Shown here: one piece after another, positions 1 to 5,873 of the stretch
Numbering within the stretch: position 1 is the stretch's first letter
Layout: every line of letters starts with the position of its first letter
Origin: an uncultured Pseudomonadota bacterium
GTDB taxonomy: Bacteria; Pseudomonadota; Gammaproteobacteria; Steroidobacterales; Steroidobacteraceae
Direction of reading: 5' to 3'
NCBI GenBank assembly: GCA_903890265.1
Contig: CAITAM010000528.1
Coordinates: forward strand, 1-5,945
DNA length: 5,945 nucleotides
Position numbers and translations under genes: made by a program
The notes under the pieces: generated by a model
What the model was told of the DNA's origin: nothing
What the model saw: only the letters and a program-made list of their open reading frames with translations
The model's database searches: none

Positions 1-2
1 AT

Positions 3-1346
3 GCCTTTTCCTTCGCCATCCTCGCGGTCGCGATCGTGGCGGCGGCGGCACTCTCGATCGGGGTGGCGCCGCTCGACGTCGCCGTGCAGTTCGGCACGGG
101 CTTCTGGAGTCTCATCCCGTTCACGATGCAGATGTGCTTCGTCGTCATCGGCGGTTACGTGGTGGCCGACTCACCGCCGGTCGCGCAGCTCGTCGAGTGG
201 CTCGCCGGGCGGCCGCGAACCGGACGCGGTGCGGTGGCCTTCGTCGCCGCGGTCACCGTCGCGACCTCGCTGGTGCACTGGGGTTTGAGCCTCGTGCTCG
301 GCAGCCTGCTGAGCCGGGCGCTCGCGCGGCGCACGAGCCTCAGAATGGATTACCGGGCGGCGGGAGCCGCCTGCTGCCTCGGCACCGGATCGGTCTGGGC
401 ACTCGGCCTGTCCTCGTCGGCAGCGCAGCTGCAGGCGAACCCCGCCAGCATGCCGCCCGCGCTGCTGGCGATCGGCGGCGTCATTCCCTTCACGCAGACC
501 ATTTTCCTCTGGCAGTCGATGGCCCTCGCCGGGCTGCTCGCGGGATTGAGCGTCTGGATCGCCTGGCGGTCCGCACCGGATGCATCGGGCGCCGTCACGG
601 CCGGCGACCTCGGCATCGACACACGCGCACGCGACCAGTCACTGACGACCCGCACCCGGCCCGGGGAATTCCTCGAGTTCAGTCCTGCGGGCAGCCTGCT
701 GATCGCGGCTCTCGCCGCGGTCTATCTCGGCCACGAGATCGCTGGCAAGGGCCTCGCCACCGCGGTCTCCAGTCTGAATAACTACAACCTCGCCTTTCTT
801 GCCGCCGGGCTTGTCCTGCAGTGGCGGCCGCGCCGTTTCATGCAGTCCGTTGCCGCGGGCGTGCCGAGCGTGGCGGCGATCCTCGTGCAGTTTCCGCTGC
901 TCGGGTCGATCGCCGCGATCATGACCGCGGCCAAGACCCCCGCCGCCGGGACGCTGGCCACCGCGCTCGGCCACGCCATCGCGACCCACTGCAGCCATGG
1001 CACGTTCGCGGCGGTGATCGGCGGCTACTCGGCGCTGCTTGGACTCTTCATGCCCTCGGGCGGCGGCAAGTGGGTCATCGAGGCACCGTACGTCCTGCAC
1101 GCCGCCACGGAACTTCGCTACCACCTCGGCTGGGCGGTGCAGATCTACAACGCGGCGGAAGCGCTGCCAAACCTGATCAACCCGTTCTGGATGCTGCCGG
1201 TCCTTGGCATCCTCGGTCTCAGGGCACGCGACCTGATCGGCTTTACCGTCGTGCAGTTCCTGATCGCACTGCCAACGGTCCTCGTGCTCCTCTGGGCGCT
1301 CGGCAGCACGCTCGGCTACGAGCCTCCCCAGTTCCCGGCACCCTGA
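3..1346 (+). CDS. atoE: AtoE/TIGR00366-family short-chain fatty acid transporter, 5' partial
   Basis: This inner-membrane protein is predicted to take up short-chain fatty acids such as acetoacetate or butyrate. The frame is open to the window edge, so the start is missing; 447 residues are visible. The first ones (FAILAVAIVAAAAL) align with about residue 23 of E. coli AtoE (440 aa), so roughly 20 residues are lost. The protein is a series of hydrophobic segments with a polar, probably cytoplasmic loop at about visible residues 188-225. Family signatures include FWSLIPFTMQM (34-44), LNNYNLAFL (258-266), the glycine-rich PSGGGKWVIEAPYV (351-364, compare PSGGGHWVIQGPFV in AtoE) and NPFWMLPVLGILGLRARD (393-410). 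The family match is clear; the substrate is inferred. No atoD, atoA or atoB partner lies downstream, so an ato operon is not shown. The GTG at 36 is internal and is not the start. Confidence 0.9.
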   Translation, partial: AFSFAILAVAIVAAAALSIGVAPLDVAVQFGTGFWSLIPFTMQMCFVVIGGYVVADSPPVAQLVEWLAGRPRTGRGAVAFVAAVTVATSLVHWGLSLVLGSLLSRALARRTSLRMDYRAAGAACCLGTGSVWALGLSSSAAQLQANPASMPPALLAIGGVIPFTQTIFLWQSMALAGLLAGLSVWIAWRSAPDASGAVTAGDLGIDTRARDQSLTTRTRPGEFLEFSPAGSLLIAALAAVYLGHEIAGKGLATAVSSLNNYNLAFLAAGLVLQWRPRRFMQSVAAGVPSVAAILVQFPLLGSIAAIMTAAKTPAAGTLATALGHAIATHCSHGTFAAVIGGYSALLGLFMPSGGGKWVIEAPYVLHAATELRYHLGWAVQIYNAAEALPNLINPFWMLPVLGILGLRARDLIGFTVVQFLIALPTVLVLLWALGSTLGYEPPQFPAP

Positions 1347-1348
1347 CG

Positions 1349-1362
1349 GCCCCGGCGGGGGC
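1349..1362 (+). terminator. Weak GC hairpin after the transporter gene
   Basis: GCCCC (1349-1353) pairs with GGGGC (1358-1362) around a four-base loop, two bases after the transporter stop codon. A GGCCGGCCGGCC palindrome follows at 1365-1376. There is no T-tract, so this is at best a weak or Rho-assisted end signal, and such short stems are common in DNA this GC-rich. Confidence 0.25.
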
Positions 1363-1428
1363 ACGGCCGGCCGGCCGCGTTACCGGCAGGTTACAGCGCA
1401 CCCGTCGCCGCCGGCGCGCCGTTTTCGC

Positions 1429-1445
1429 AATTAATTACATTAATT
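1429..1445. repeat. Perfect 17-bp AT-rich inverted repeat
   Basis: AATTAAT (1429-1435) and ATTAATT (1439-1445) are perfect inverted copies around a TAC centre. The dyad lies about 30 bases upstream of the CATAAT hexamer at 1476-1481. It could be a repressor or activator operator, or an UP-like element. In such a GC-rich sequence a 14/14 AT-only dyad is unlikely to come from composition, but its partner protein cannot be named. Confidence 0.45.
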
Positions 1446-1452
1446 TCAATGA

Positions 1453-1481
1453 TTTATGATCTGCATTCCGGCGGTCATAAT
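1453..1481 (+). promoter_or_regulatory. Candidate sigma-70 promoter for the EF-G gene (distal)
   Basis: TTTATG (1453-1458, 3/6 to TTGACA) and CATAAT (1476-1481, 5/6 to TATAAT) are separated by 17 bases, with AT-rich DNA directly upstream. Transcription would start near 1488 and give a leader of about 230 bases. The -10 is good and the -35 poor. Confidence 0.4.
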
Positions 1482-1565
1482 GGCGCCTGCGGCACGCCAC
1501 GGGAATTCGCGCGGGGCGCCCGTCCGCCCGCGGCCGCGTGCCGTGGTGCGCTGCGCTAAGACCTT

Positions 1566-1595
1566 TTGTATTGACCCCTAGCGGCGTGTCAAAAT
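1566..1595 (+). promoter_or_regulatory. Candidate extended -10 promoter for the EF-G gene (proximal)
   Basis: TGTCAAAAT (1587-1595) reads as an extended -10 (TGn plus CAAAAT, 4/6), with TTGTAT (1566-1571, 3/6) 18 bases upstream. The better -35-like TTGACC (1571-1576) is only 13 bases from CAAAAT, too close for a normal sigma-70 promoter. A start near 1602 would leave a leader of about 118 bases. Confidence 0.3.
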
Positions 1596-1707
1596 CCGCG
1601 CCCATTGGCCGATGGGGGTGCGGTCCGGTGAGGTCGTGCTCATCGGATGTGGCGCCTGCCGTGCGTCCGCGTATCGCCCATTTATTGCCATCCACTGCAA
1701 CAGTCAC

Positions 1708-1722
1708 GGAATACCAGCTATG
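1708..1722 (+). promoter_or_regulatory. Ribosome binding site deciding the EF-G start
   Basis: A GGA core (1708-1710, in ACGGA) lies nine bases before the ATG at 1720. Together with the family-typical MPRTTPLSDIRNIGI start, this favours 1720 over the upstream in-frame ATG at 1612. Confidence 0.6.
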
Positions 1723-3864
1723 CCCCGCACTACCCCGCTTTCTGACATCCGAAATATCGGGATCATCGCCCACGTCGATGCCGGCAAGACCACGACGACC
1801 GAGCGCATCCTGTACTACACCGGGCGCAAGCACACGATCATCGACATCCATGACACCAAGGATCTGAAGACGTCGACGACGACGGACTACCTTGAGCAGG
1901 AGCAGAAGCGCGGCATCACCATCCAGAGCGCCGCGGTGTCGGCGTTCTGGCGCGGCAAGAAGATCAACGTGATCGACACGCCGGGACACGTCGACTTCAC
2001 CATCGAAGTGAACCGTTCGCTGCGCGTGCTGGACGGTGCCGTCGTCGTGTTCGACGGCGTGGCCGGCGTCGAGCCGCAGTCGGAGACGAACTGGCGCCTC
2101 GCCGACAACTACGACGTGCCGCGCATGTGCTACGTCAACAAGATGGACCGCAGCGGTGCGAACTTCGTTCGCTGCTGCGACATGATCAAGAAGCGCCTGG
2201 GCGCCCGCCCGCTGCCGATCCAGCTGCCGATCGGCTCGGAGGATGCCTTCAAGGGCATGATCGACCTCGTCACGATGAAGGCGCTGGTCTGGGACTCGGA
2301 CGACAAGGACGCCCAGTGGCAGGTCATTGACGTGACCGACAACATGGCCGACAAGCTTGGCATCACGGTGCCGAGCGACCGGCAGATCCTCGACCGCATC
2401 GAGCAGTACCGCACCGAGCTCGTCGACACGTGCCTCGAGATGGACGACGCGGCCATGGAAGCCCACCTGATGGATGGCCAGATGCCGTCCGTCGAGACGA
2501 TCAAGGCCTGCCTGCGCAAGGGCACGATCACGTCGGCCTTCACCCCGGTCCTCTGCGGCTCCTCGTACAAGAACAAGGGCGTGCAGCAGGTGCTGGACGC
2601 GGTTGTCGACTACCTGCCGGCGCCGACCGACGTCGCCGCGATCAAGACGGTGGACGCGGACGGCAACCCGACCGGTGAGCGCAAGTGCTCGGATGACGAG
2701 CCGTTCTCGGCGCTCGCGTTCAAGGTCATCAACGACGCCTATGGCGCGCTGACCTTCGTCCGCGTCTACTCGGGCGTGCTGACGAAGGGCATGTCGATCC
2801 TGAACTCGACGCGCGGCAAGCGCGAGAAGATCGGTCGAATGGTGGAGATGTTCGCCAAGGACGCGAACCCGGTCGAAGAGGCGCGCGCGGGCGACATCAT
2901 CGCGCTCGTGTCACTGGCCGAAACCGACACCGGCGACACGCTGTGCGACTCGGCAAGCCCGGTCGTTCTCGAGCGCATGCGCTTCCCGAACCCCGTGATC
3001 AGCGTCTCGGTACAGGCCAAGAACAAGGCCGACCAGGAGAAGTTCAACAACGCGCTCGGCAAGATGGTGCGCGCCGATCCCTCGCTGCACCTCGAGACGG
3101 ACCGCGAGACGGGCCAGACCATCCTGCGCGGCATGGGCGAGCTGCACCTCGAGGTCACCCTCGACCGCATGCGCACCGAGTTCAACGTCGAAGGCACGAT
3201 GGGCGAGCCGCAGGTCGCCTACCGCGAGACGTTCACGAAGCCGCTGCAGGAACAGTACACCCACAAGAAGCAGACCGGCGGTTCTGGCCAGTTCGCCGAG
3301 GTGTGGATCAAGTTCGAGCCGCTCGAGCGTGGCGAGGGCTTCGTGTTCGTGGACGAGACCGTGGGTGGCTCGGTGCCGCGCGAGTACGTGCCCTCGGTTG
3401 AAAAGGGCCTGCGCATGCAGATGGAAGACGGCGTGCTCGCGCACTTCCCGACGGTCGACTTCAAGGCGACGCTGGTCGACGGCAGCTACCATGACGTGGA
3501 CTCGAACGCGCTGACCTTCGAAATCGCCGCCAAGGCGTGCTTCCGCGAGGCCATCCGCAAGGCCGGCCCGATCCTGCTCGAGCCCGTCATGAAGGTCGAG
3601 ACCGTGACCCCGGGCGATTACCTCGGTGACGTCATCGGCGACATCAACCGTCGTCGCGGCTCGATCCAGGACCAGCTCGAGCGTGGTACCAACATCGCCG
3701 TCGTGGCCACCGTGCCACTGTCGGAGATGTTCGGCTACATCGGCCATCTGCGCGGCATGACCTCGGGTCGCGCCTCGTACACGATGGAGTTCTCGCACTA
3801 CGATCCGGTGCCGCGCAACGTGGCGGACGAGGTCATCGCCGCAGCGAACAAGCCGGCGGCCTGA
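1720..3864 (+). CDS. fusA: Translation elongation factor G, stand-alone copy with divergent switch I
   Basis: This GTPase drives movement of tRNA and mRNA on the ribosome after peptide-bond formation, and with RRF also splits ribosomes. The protein has 714 residues (E. coli EF-G has 704) and all five domains. GTPase motifs: AHVDAGKTT (17-25), RGIT (64-67), DTPGH (86-90), NKMD (140-143) and CGS (279-281). Domain II is about 300-415, III about 420-495, IV about 496-620 and V about 621-700. The domain IV tip HDVDS (591-595) and RGMGELHLEV (470-479) are intact, so it should be catalytically competent. Switch I is unusual: between YTG and the LEQEQ segment there are 22 residues, against 17 in E. 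coli, and the SGMAKQYEPHR insert before G3 is absent. The gene has its own upstream region and no rpsL, rpsG or tuf neighbour. It is therefore probably a second EF-G; the family is certain, the specialised role is not. Confidence 0.96.
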   Translation: MPRTTPLSDIRNIGIIAHVDAGKTTTTERILYYTGRKHTIIDIHDTKDLKTSTTTDYLEQEQKRGITIQSAAVSAFWRGKKINVIDTPGHVDFTIEVNRSLRVLDGAVVVFDGVAGVEPQSETNWRLADNYDVPRMCYVNKMDRSGANFVRCCDMIKKRLGARPLPIQLPIGSEDAFKGMIDLVTMKALVWDSDDKDAQWQVIDVTDNMADKLGITVPSDRQILDRIEQYRTELVDTCLEMDDAAMEAHLMDGQMPSVETIKACLRKGTITSAFTPVLCGSSYKNKGVQQVLDAVVDYLPAPTDVAAIKTVDADGNPTGERKCSDDEPFSALAFKVINDAYGALTFVRVYSGVLTKGMSILNSTRGKREKIGRMVEMFAKDANPVEEARAGDIIALVSLAETDTGDTLCDSASPVVLERMRFPNPVISVSVQAKNKADQEKFNNALGKMVRADPSLHLETDRETGQTILRGMGELHLEVTLDRMRTEFNVEGTMGEPQVAYRETFTKPLQEQYTHKKQTGGSGQFAEVWIKFEPLERGEGFVFVDETVGGSVPREYVPSVEKGLRMQMEDGVLAHFPTVDFKATLVDGSYHDVDSNALTFEIAAKACFREAIRKAGPILLEPVMKVETVTPGDYLGDVIGDINRRRGSIQDQLERGTNIAVVATVPLSEMFGYIGHLRGMTSGRASYTMEFSHYDPVPRNVADEVIAAANKPAA

Positions 3865-3872
3865 CCGAGACG

Positions 3873-3904
3873 GCAGACCGCCGGCCATCCGGCCGGCGGT
3901 CTGC
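3873..3904. terminator. 14-bp perfect hairpin between convergent genes
   Basis: GCAGACCGCCGGCC (3873-3886) and GGCCGGCGGTCTGC (3891-3904) are perfect inverted copies around an ATCC loop, eight bases after the EF-G stop. It lacks a T-run on either strand (the + side continues TCTCACGG). It lies between convergent genes, so it could end transcription from both sides. The strength of the stem supports a terminator; the missing U-tract is the main doubt. Confidence 0.75.
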
Positions 3905-3910
3905 TCTCAC

Positions 3911-3938
3911 GGCGTCCGCGCCCTCAGCGCCGGACGCC
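3911..3938. terminator. Second hairpin in the convergent intergenic region
   Basis: GGCGTCCG (3911-3918) pairs perfectly with CGGACGCC (3931-3938) across a 12-base loop. It lies 81 bases past the stop of the minus-strand glutathione enzyme and six bases after the 14-bp hairpin. It may be a backup or opposite-strand terminator. No T-tract is present. Confidence 0.4.
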
Positions 3939-3958
3939 AGCCGGCCAGGAGCCGGCCA
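3939..3958. repeat. Short tandem direct repeat AGCCGGCCA
   Basis: AGCCGGCCA occurs at 3939-3947 and again at 3950-3958 with an 11-base period. It is too short to assign a role and may reflect the GGCCGG-rich composition. Confidence 0.3.
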
Positions 3959-4019
3959 CACCCAGATCCCTCTCGCCGAGACCGTGCGCACCGGCCAGCG
4001 CCGGGGCGCTCCCGTGCAG

Positions 4020-4889
4020 TCAGCCCGCCGTCGCTCCGTCCGGTCGGGCGTCGAAGTCAGCAGCGGAGTGCCGTTCGGCCAGCTGCTCGGCGGCGTCACC
4101 ACAATTGCGGTTGACGCGCCGGCCGCGCTGTACGGCCGGGCGGGCGGCGATCGCCTTTGCCCAGCGCTGCACGTGGGTATAGCTGTCGACGGTGAGGAAC
4201 TCCGCGGCGTTGTACAGCTGGCCGAGGACCAGTCCGCCGTACCAGGGCCACACGGCAATATCGGCAATGCTGTAGTCCGTGCCCGCGAGGTACTCCACCT
4301 CGGCGAGGCGCCGATCCAGCACGTCCAGCTGGCGCTTCGTCTCCATCGCAAACCGGTCAATCGCGTACTCGATCTTGACCGGTGCGTAGGCGTAGAAATG
4401 GCCGAAGCCGCCGCCGAGGTAGGGCGCACTGCCCATCTGCCAGAAGAGCCACGACAGGCACTCGGTACGTGCGCTCGCGCTGGCCGGCAGGAACGCGCCG
4501 AACTTCTCGGCGAGGTAGAGGAGGATGGCACCGGACTCGAAGACGCGCACCGGCGCGGGCCCGCTGCGATCCAGCAGCGCCGGTATCTTCGAATTCGGGT
4601 TGATGGCAACAAACCCGCTGCTGAACTGGTCGCCCTGGCGGATGTCGATGAGCCAGGCGTCGTACTCGGCGCCCGCGTGCCCCGCGGCGAGCAGCTCCTC
4701 CAGCAGCACGGTCACCTTGACGCCGTTCGGTGTTGCGAGCGAATAGAGCTGCAGCGGGTGGTGGCCGGTCGGCAGGTCCTTGTCGTGGGTCGCGCCGGCC
4801 ACCGGCCGGTTGATATTGGCGAACTGCCCGCCGTTGGCCCGGTTCCACTGCCAGACCTTGGGCGGGACGTAGTCTGCTGAATCGCTCAT
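4020..4889 (-). CDS. yghU: YghU-like nu-class glutathione S-transferase / disulfide-bond oxidoreductase
   Basis: This soluble enzyme binds glutathione; E. coli YghU and YfcG reduce disulfide bonds and have weak peroxidase activity rather than classical transferase activity. The protein has 289 residues (YghU 288) and aligns with it end to end. An N-terminal extension (KVWQWNRANGGQFANINRP, 11-29) precedes the thioredoxin-like domain (about 46-130), followed by a helical domain (about 140-265). Likely glutathione-site residues are N27, TPN (53-55), Q88, KIP (101-103) and ES (118-119). As in this class, the usual catalytic Tyr, Ser or Cys is replaced by Thr/Asn. The helical domain has FLPAS, the GGGFGHFYAYAPVKIEYAI run and ADIAVWPW. 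The start at 4889 is chosen because it matches YghU and has GGAG eight bases upstream; the open frame reaches 5300 but those residues are unrelated to the family. It is divergent from the dehydrogenase gene and convergent with EF-G. Confidence 0.94.
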   Translation of the reverse strand: MSDSADYVPPKVWQWNRANGGQFANINRPVAGATHDKDLPTGHHPLQLYSLATPNGVKVTVLLEELLAAGHAGAEYDAWLIDIRQGDQFSSGFVAINPNSKIPALLDRSGPAPVRVFESGAILLYLAEKFGAFLPASASARTECLSWLFWQMGSAPYLGGGFGHFYAYAPVKIEYAIDRFAMETKRQLDVLDRRLAEVEYLAGTDYSIADIAVWPWYGGLVLGQLYNAAEFLTVDSYTHVQRWAKAIAARPAVQRGRRVNRNCGDAAEQLAERHSAADFDARPDGATAG

Positions 4890-4897
4890 GTGGGGTG

Positions 4898-4901
4898 CTC
4901 C
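4898..4901 (-). promoter_or_regulatory. Shine-Dalgarno site of the YghU-like gene
   Basis: GGAG on the minus strand is eight bases upstream of the ATG at 4889. This fixes the start against longer in-frame extensions towards 5300. Confidence 0.7.
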
Positions 4902-4968
4902 GCTGGAAAAGCGCCGCCCGCGACCGGCACGCACTGGCCGGCGCCGGGATCCGGCTGGGGGTTGGACT

Positions 4969-4979
4969 GCTATTCTAGC
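4969..4979. promoter_or_regulatory. Symmetric -10-like element in the divergent promoter region
   Basis: GCTA-TTC-TAGC (4969-4979) is a perfect small dyad. On the minus strand it contains TAGAAT (4972-4977, 5/6 to TATAAT), about 83 bases before the YghU-like start. On the plus strand it contains TATTCT (4971-4976, 4/6) preceded by TG-C, an extended -10, about 90 bases before the dehydrogenase start. Neither strand has a convincing -35 at 16-18 bases. One site may serve both genes, but this rests on short motifs. Confidence 0.35.
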
Positions 4980-5006
4980 GCCCGTCGATGACACTCGCGG
5001 CTCGGC

Positions 5007-5022
5007 GACGCAACCGTGCGTC
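5007..5022. repeat. Inverted repeat upstream of the dehydrogenase gene
   Basis: GACGCA (5007-5012) and TGCGTC (5017-5022) are perfect inverted copies around ACCG. The next bases overlap a GTCATGAC palindrome (5020-5027). It lies about 45 bases before the dehydrogenase ATG, inside the probable leader, so it could be an operator or an mRNA hairpin. Confidence 0.35.
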
Positions 5023-5066
5023 ATGACGACCAAACCGCGTGCAGCACGGAGCGCGAACCGACCCGC

Positions 5067-5813
5067 ATGACCCCTCACGTACTCGTTACCGGCGGCGGCC
5101 GTGGCATCGGCCGCGCCACCGCCATCGCCTGCGGTGCACGCGGCTGGTCGGTCACGGTCAACTACGCCCGTGACTCGGTGTCGGCCGACGCCACGGCAGC
5201 CGCCGTGGTCGCGGCCGGCGGGAACGCCACCGCGATCCGGGCTGACGTGACCCGGGAGGCCGACGTGGTGCGCCTCTTCGACGAGGCCGTCGCCGCCCAC
5301 GGTGCACTGAGCGGTGCCGTGATCAATGCCGGGGTGGTCGCGCCCGCGCTGCCGCTCGCGGAGATGTCCGCCGAGCGCCTGCGCCGGATGTTCGACACCA
5401 ACGTCTACGGCGCCTACCTCTGCGCACGGGAGTGCGCCCGCCGACTGCCCCGCAACCGCGGCGGCAGTGGCGGCGCCATCGTGCTCGTGTCATCGGCCGC
5501 CGCGCGGCTGGGCTCACCCGGGGAATACGTCGACTACGCGGGATCCAAGGCGGCGCTCGACACGCTGACGCTCGGCCTCGCGAAGGAACTCGCCGCCGAG
5601 GGCGTACGCGTGAACGCGGTCCGCCCCGGGCTCATCGACACCGACATTCACGCGAGCGGCGGGCAGCCTGACCGGGCGCGGCGGCTCGGTGCGCTGACGC
5701 CCATGGGACGGCCCGGCCGTGCCGAGGAGGTCGCCGAGGCGATTGTCTGGCTGCTGGACGCGCGGTCGTCGTACACCACGGGCGCACTGCTCGACGTGGC
5801 CGGCGGCCGCTAG
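5067..5813 (+). CDS. ygfF: YgfF-like short-chain dehydrogenase/reductase (SDR)
   Basis: This classical SDR is a soluble NAD(P)-dependent oxidoreductase acting on an alcohol/carbonyl substrate that cannot be named from sequence. The 248 residues match the size of E. coli YgfF (247), which is also uncharacterised. The Rossmann nucleotide motif is TGGGRGIG (8-15); the arginine in it and the NYAR segment after strand 2 hint at NADP preference. The catalytic set is N112, S143, Y157 and K161 (YAGSK). GGSGGAIVLVSS (132-143), RLGSPGEYVDY (147-157) and DIHASGGQPDRARR (193-206) are strongly YgfF-like. The usual NNAG motif reads INAG (86-89). The ATG at 5067 puts the Rossmann motif at the normal distance from the N-terminus. 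The only SD-like site, GGAG at 5048-5051, is 15 bases away, which is long; a GTG at 5016 would add 17 residues with no better SD. The gene is divergent from the YghU-like gene. Confidence 0.92.
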   Translation: MTPHVLVTGGGRGIGRATAIACGARGWSVTVNYARDSVSADATAAAVVAAGGNATAIRADVTREADVVRLFDEAVAAHGALSGAVINAGVVAPALPLAEMSAERLRRMFDTNVYGAYLCARECARRLPRNRGGSGGAIVLVSSAAARLGSPGEYVDYAGSKAALDTLTLGLAKELAAEGVRVNAVRPGLIDTDIHASGGQPDRARRLGALTPMGRPGRAEEVAEAIVWLLDARSSYTTGALLDVAGGR

Positions 5814-5873
5814 GGAAGCTCTGCACAGGCGGTCGCCGATGCAGGACTCGAGTGATTGAACGGACGTGATTTC

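Larger units (their letters stand above)
1347..1719. other. 373-base intergenic region upstream of the EF-G gene
   Basis: I see no convincing gene here. The first 75 bases are very GC-rich. Positions 1421-1481 form an AT-rich island that stands out sharply from its surroundings and holds a perfect dyad (1429-1445) and a promoter-like pair of hexamers. Bases 1489-1551 are again GC-rich and can fold: CGCCACGG (1495-1502) pairs with CCGTGGTG (1541-1548) with one G-T wobble. A second promoter-like stretch lies at 1566-1595. The EF-G frame stays open upstream to an ATG at 1612, but residues coded by 1612-1719 do not resemble the EF-G N-terminus. The layout fits a promoter region plus a long 5' leader for the EF-G gene. 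Confidence 0.6.

Noticed and set aside
639..1364. 241-residue minus-strand frame across the transporter gene
   Set aside because: Antisense to conserved AtoE codons, strongly charged low-complexity peptide, no recognised domain.
1365..1376. GGCCGGCCGGCC palindrome as a dispersed repeat or recognition element
   Set aside because: GGCCGG-rich strings recur across the window (for example near 3881, 3941 and 4800) and are explained by base composition.
1612..1719. 36-residue N-terminal extension of EF-G from an upstream in-frame ATG
   Set aside because: The residues do not resemble EF-G, candidate promoter elements sit just upstream, and the ATG at 1720 has an SD-like site and the family-typical N-terminus.
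1347..1719. A tRNA or small RNA gene in the long gap
   Set aside because: I found no cloverleaf, T-loop consensus or recognisable RNA family there.
2911..3888. 325-residue minus-strand open frame across EF-G
   Set aside because: It is a shadow of the conserved EF-G codons; the His/Arg/Val/Asp-rich peptide has no domain I recognise.
3997..4010. AGCGCC-GG-GGCGCT hairpin as the terminator of the YghU-like gene
   Set aside because: Only about five base pairs with a usable loop and no T-tract; the hairpins at 3873-3938 are better candidates.
3984..4880. 298-residue plus-strand open frame antisense to the YghU-like gene
   Set aside because: It mirrors a clearly conserved minus-strand gene; the peptide is Arg/Val/Gly-rich with no family features, as expected for a GC-rich shadow frame.
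4890..5300. 137-residue N-terminal extension of the YghU-like protein
   Set aside because: It overlaps the start of the SDR gene on the other strand, is unrelated to the family, and the ATG at 4889 has a good SD and matches YghU length.
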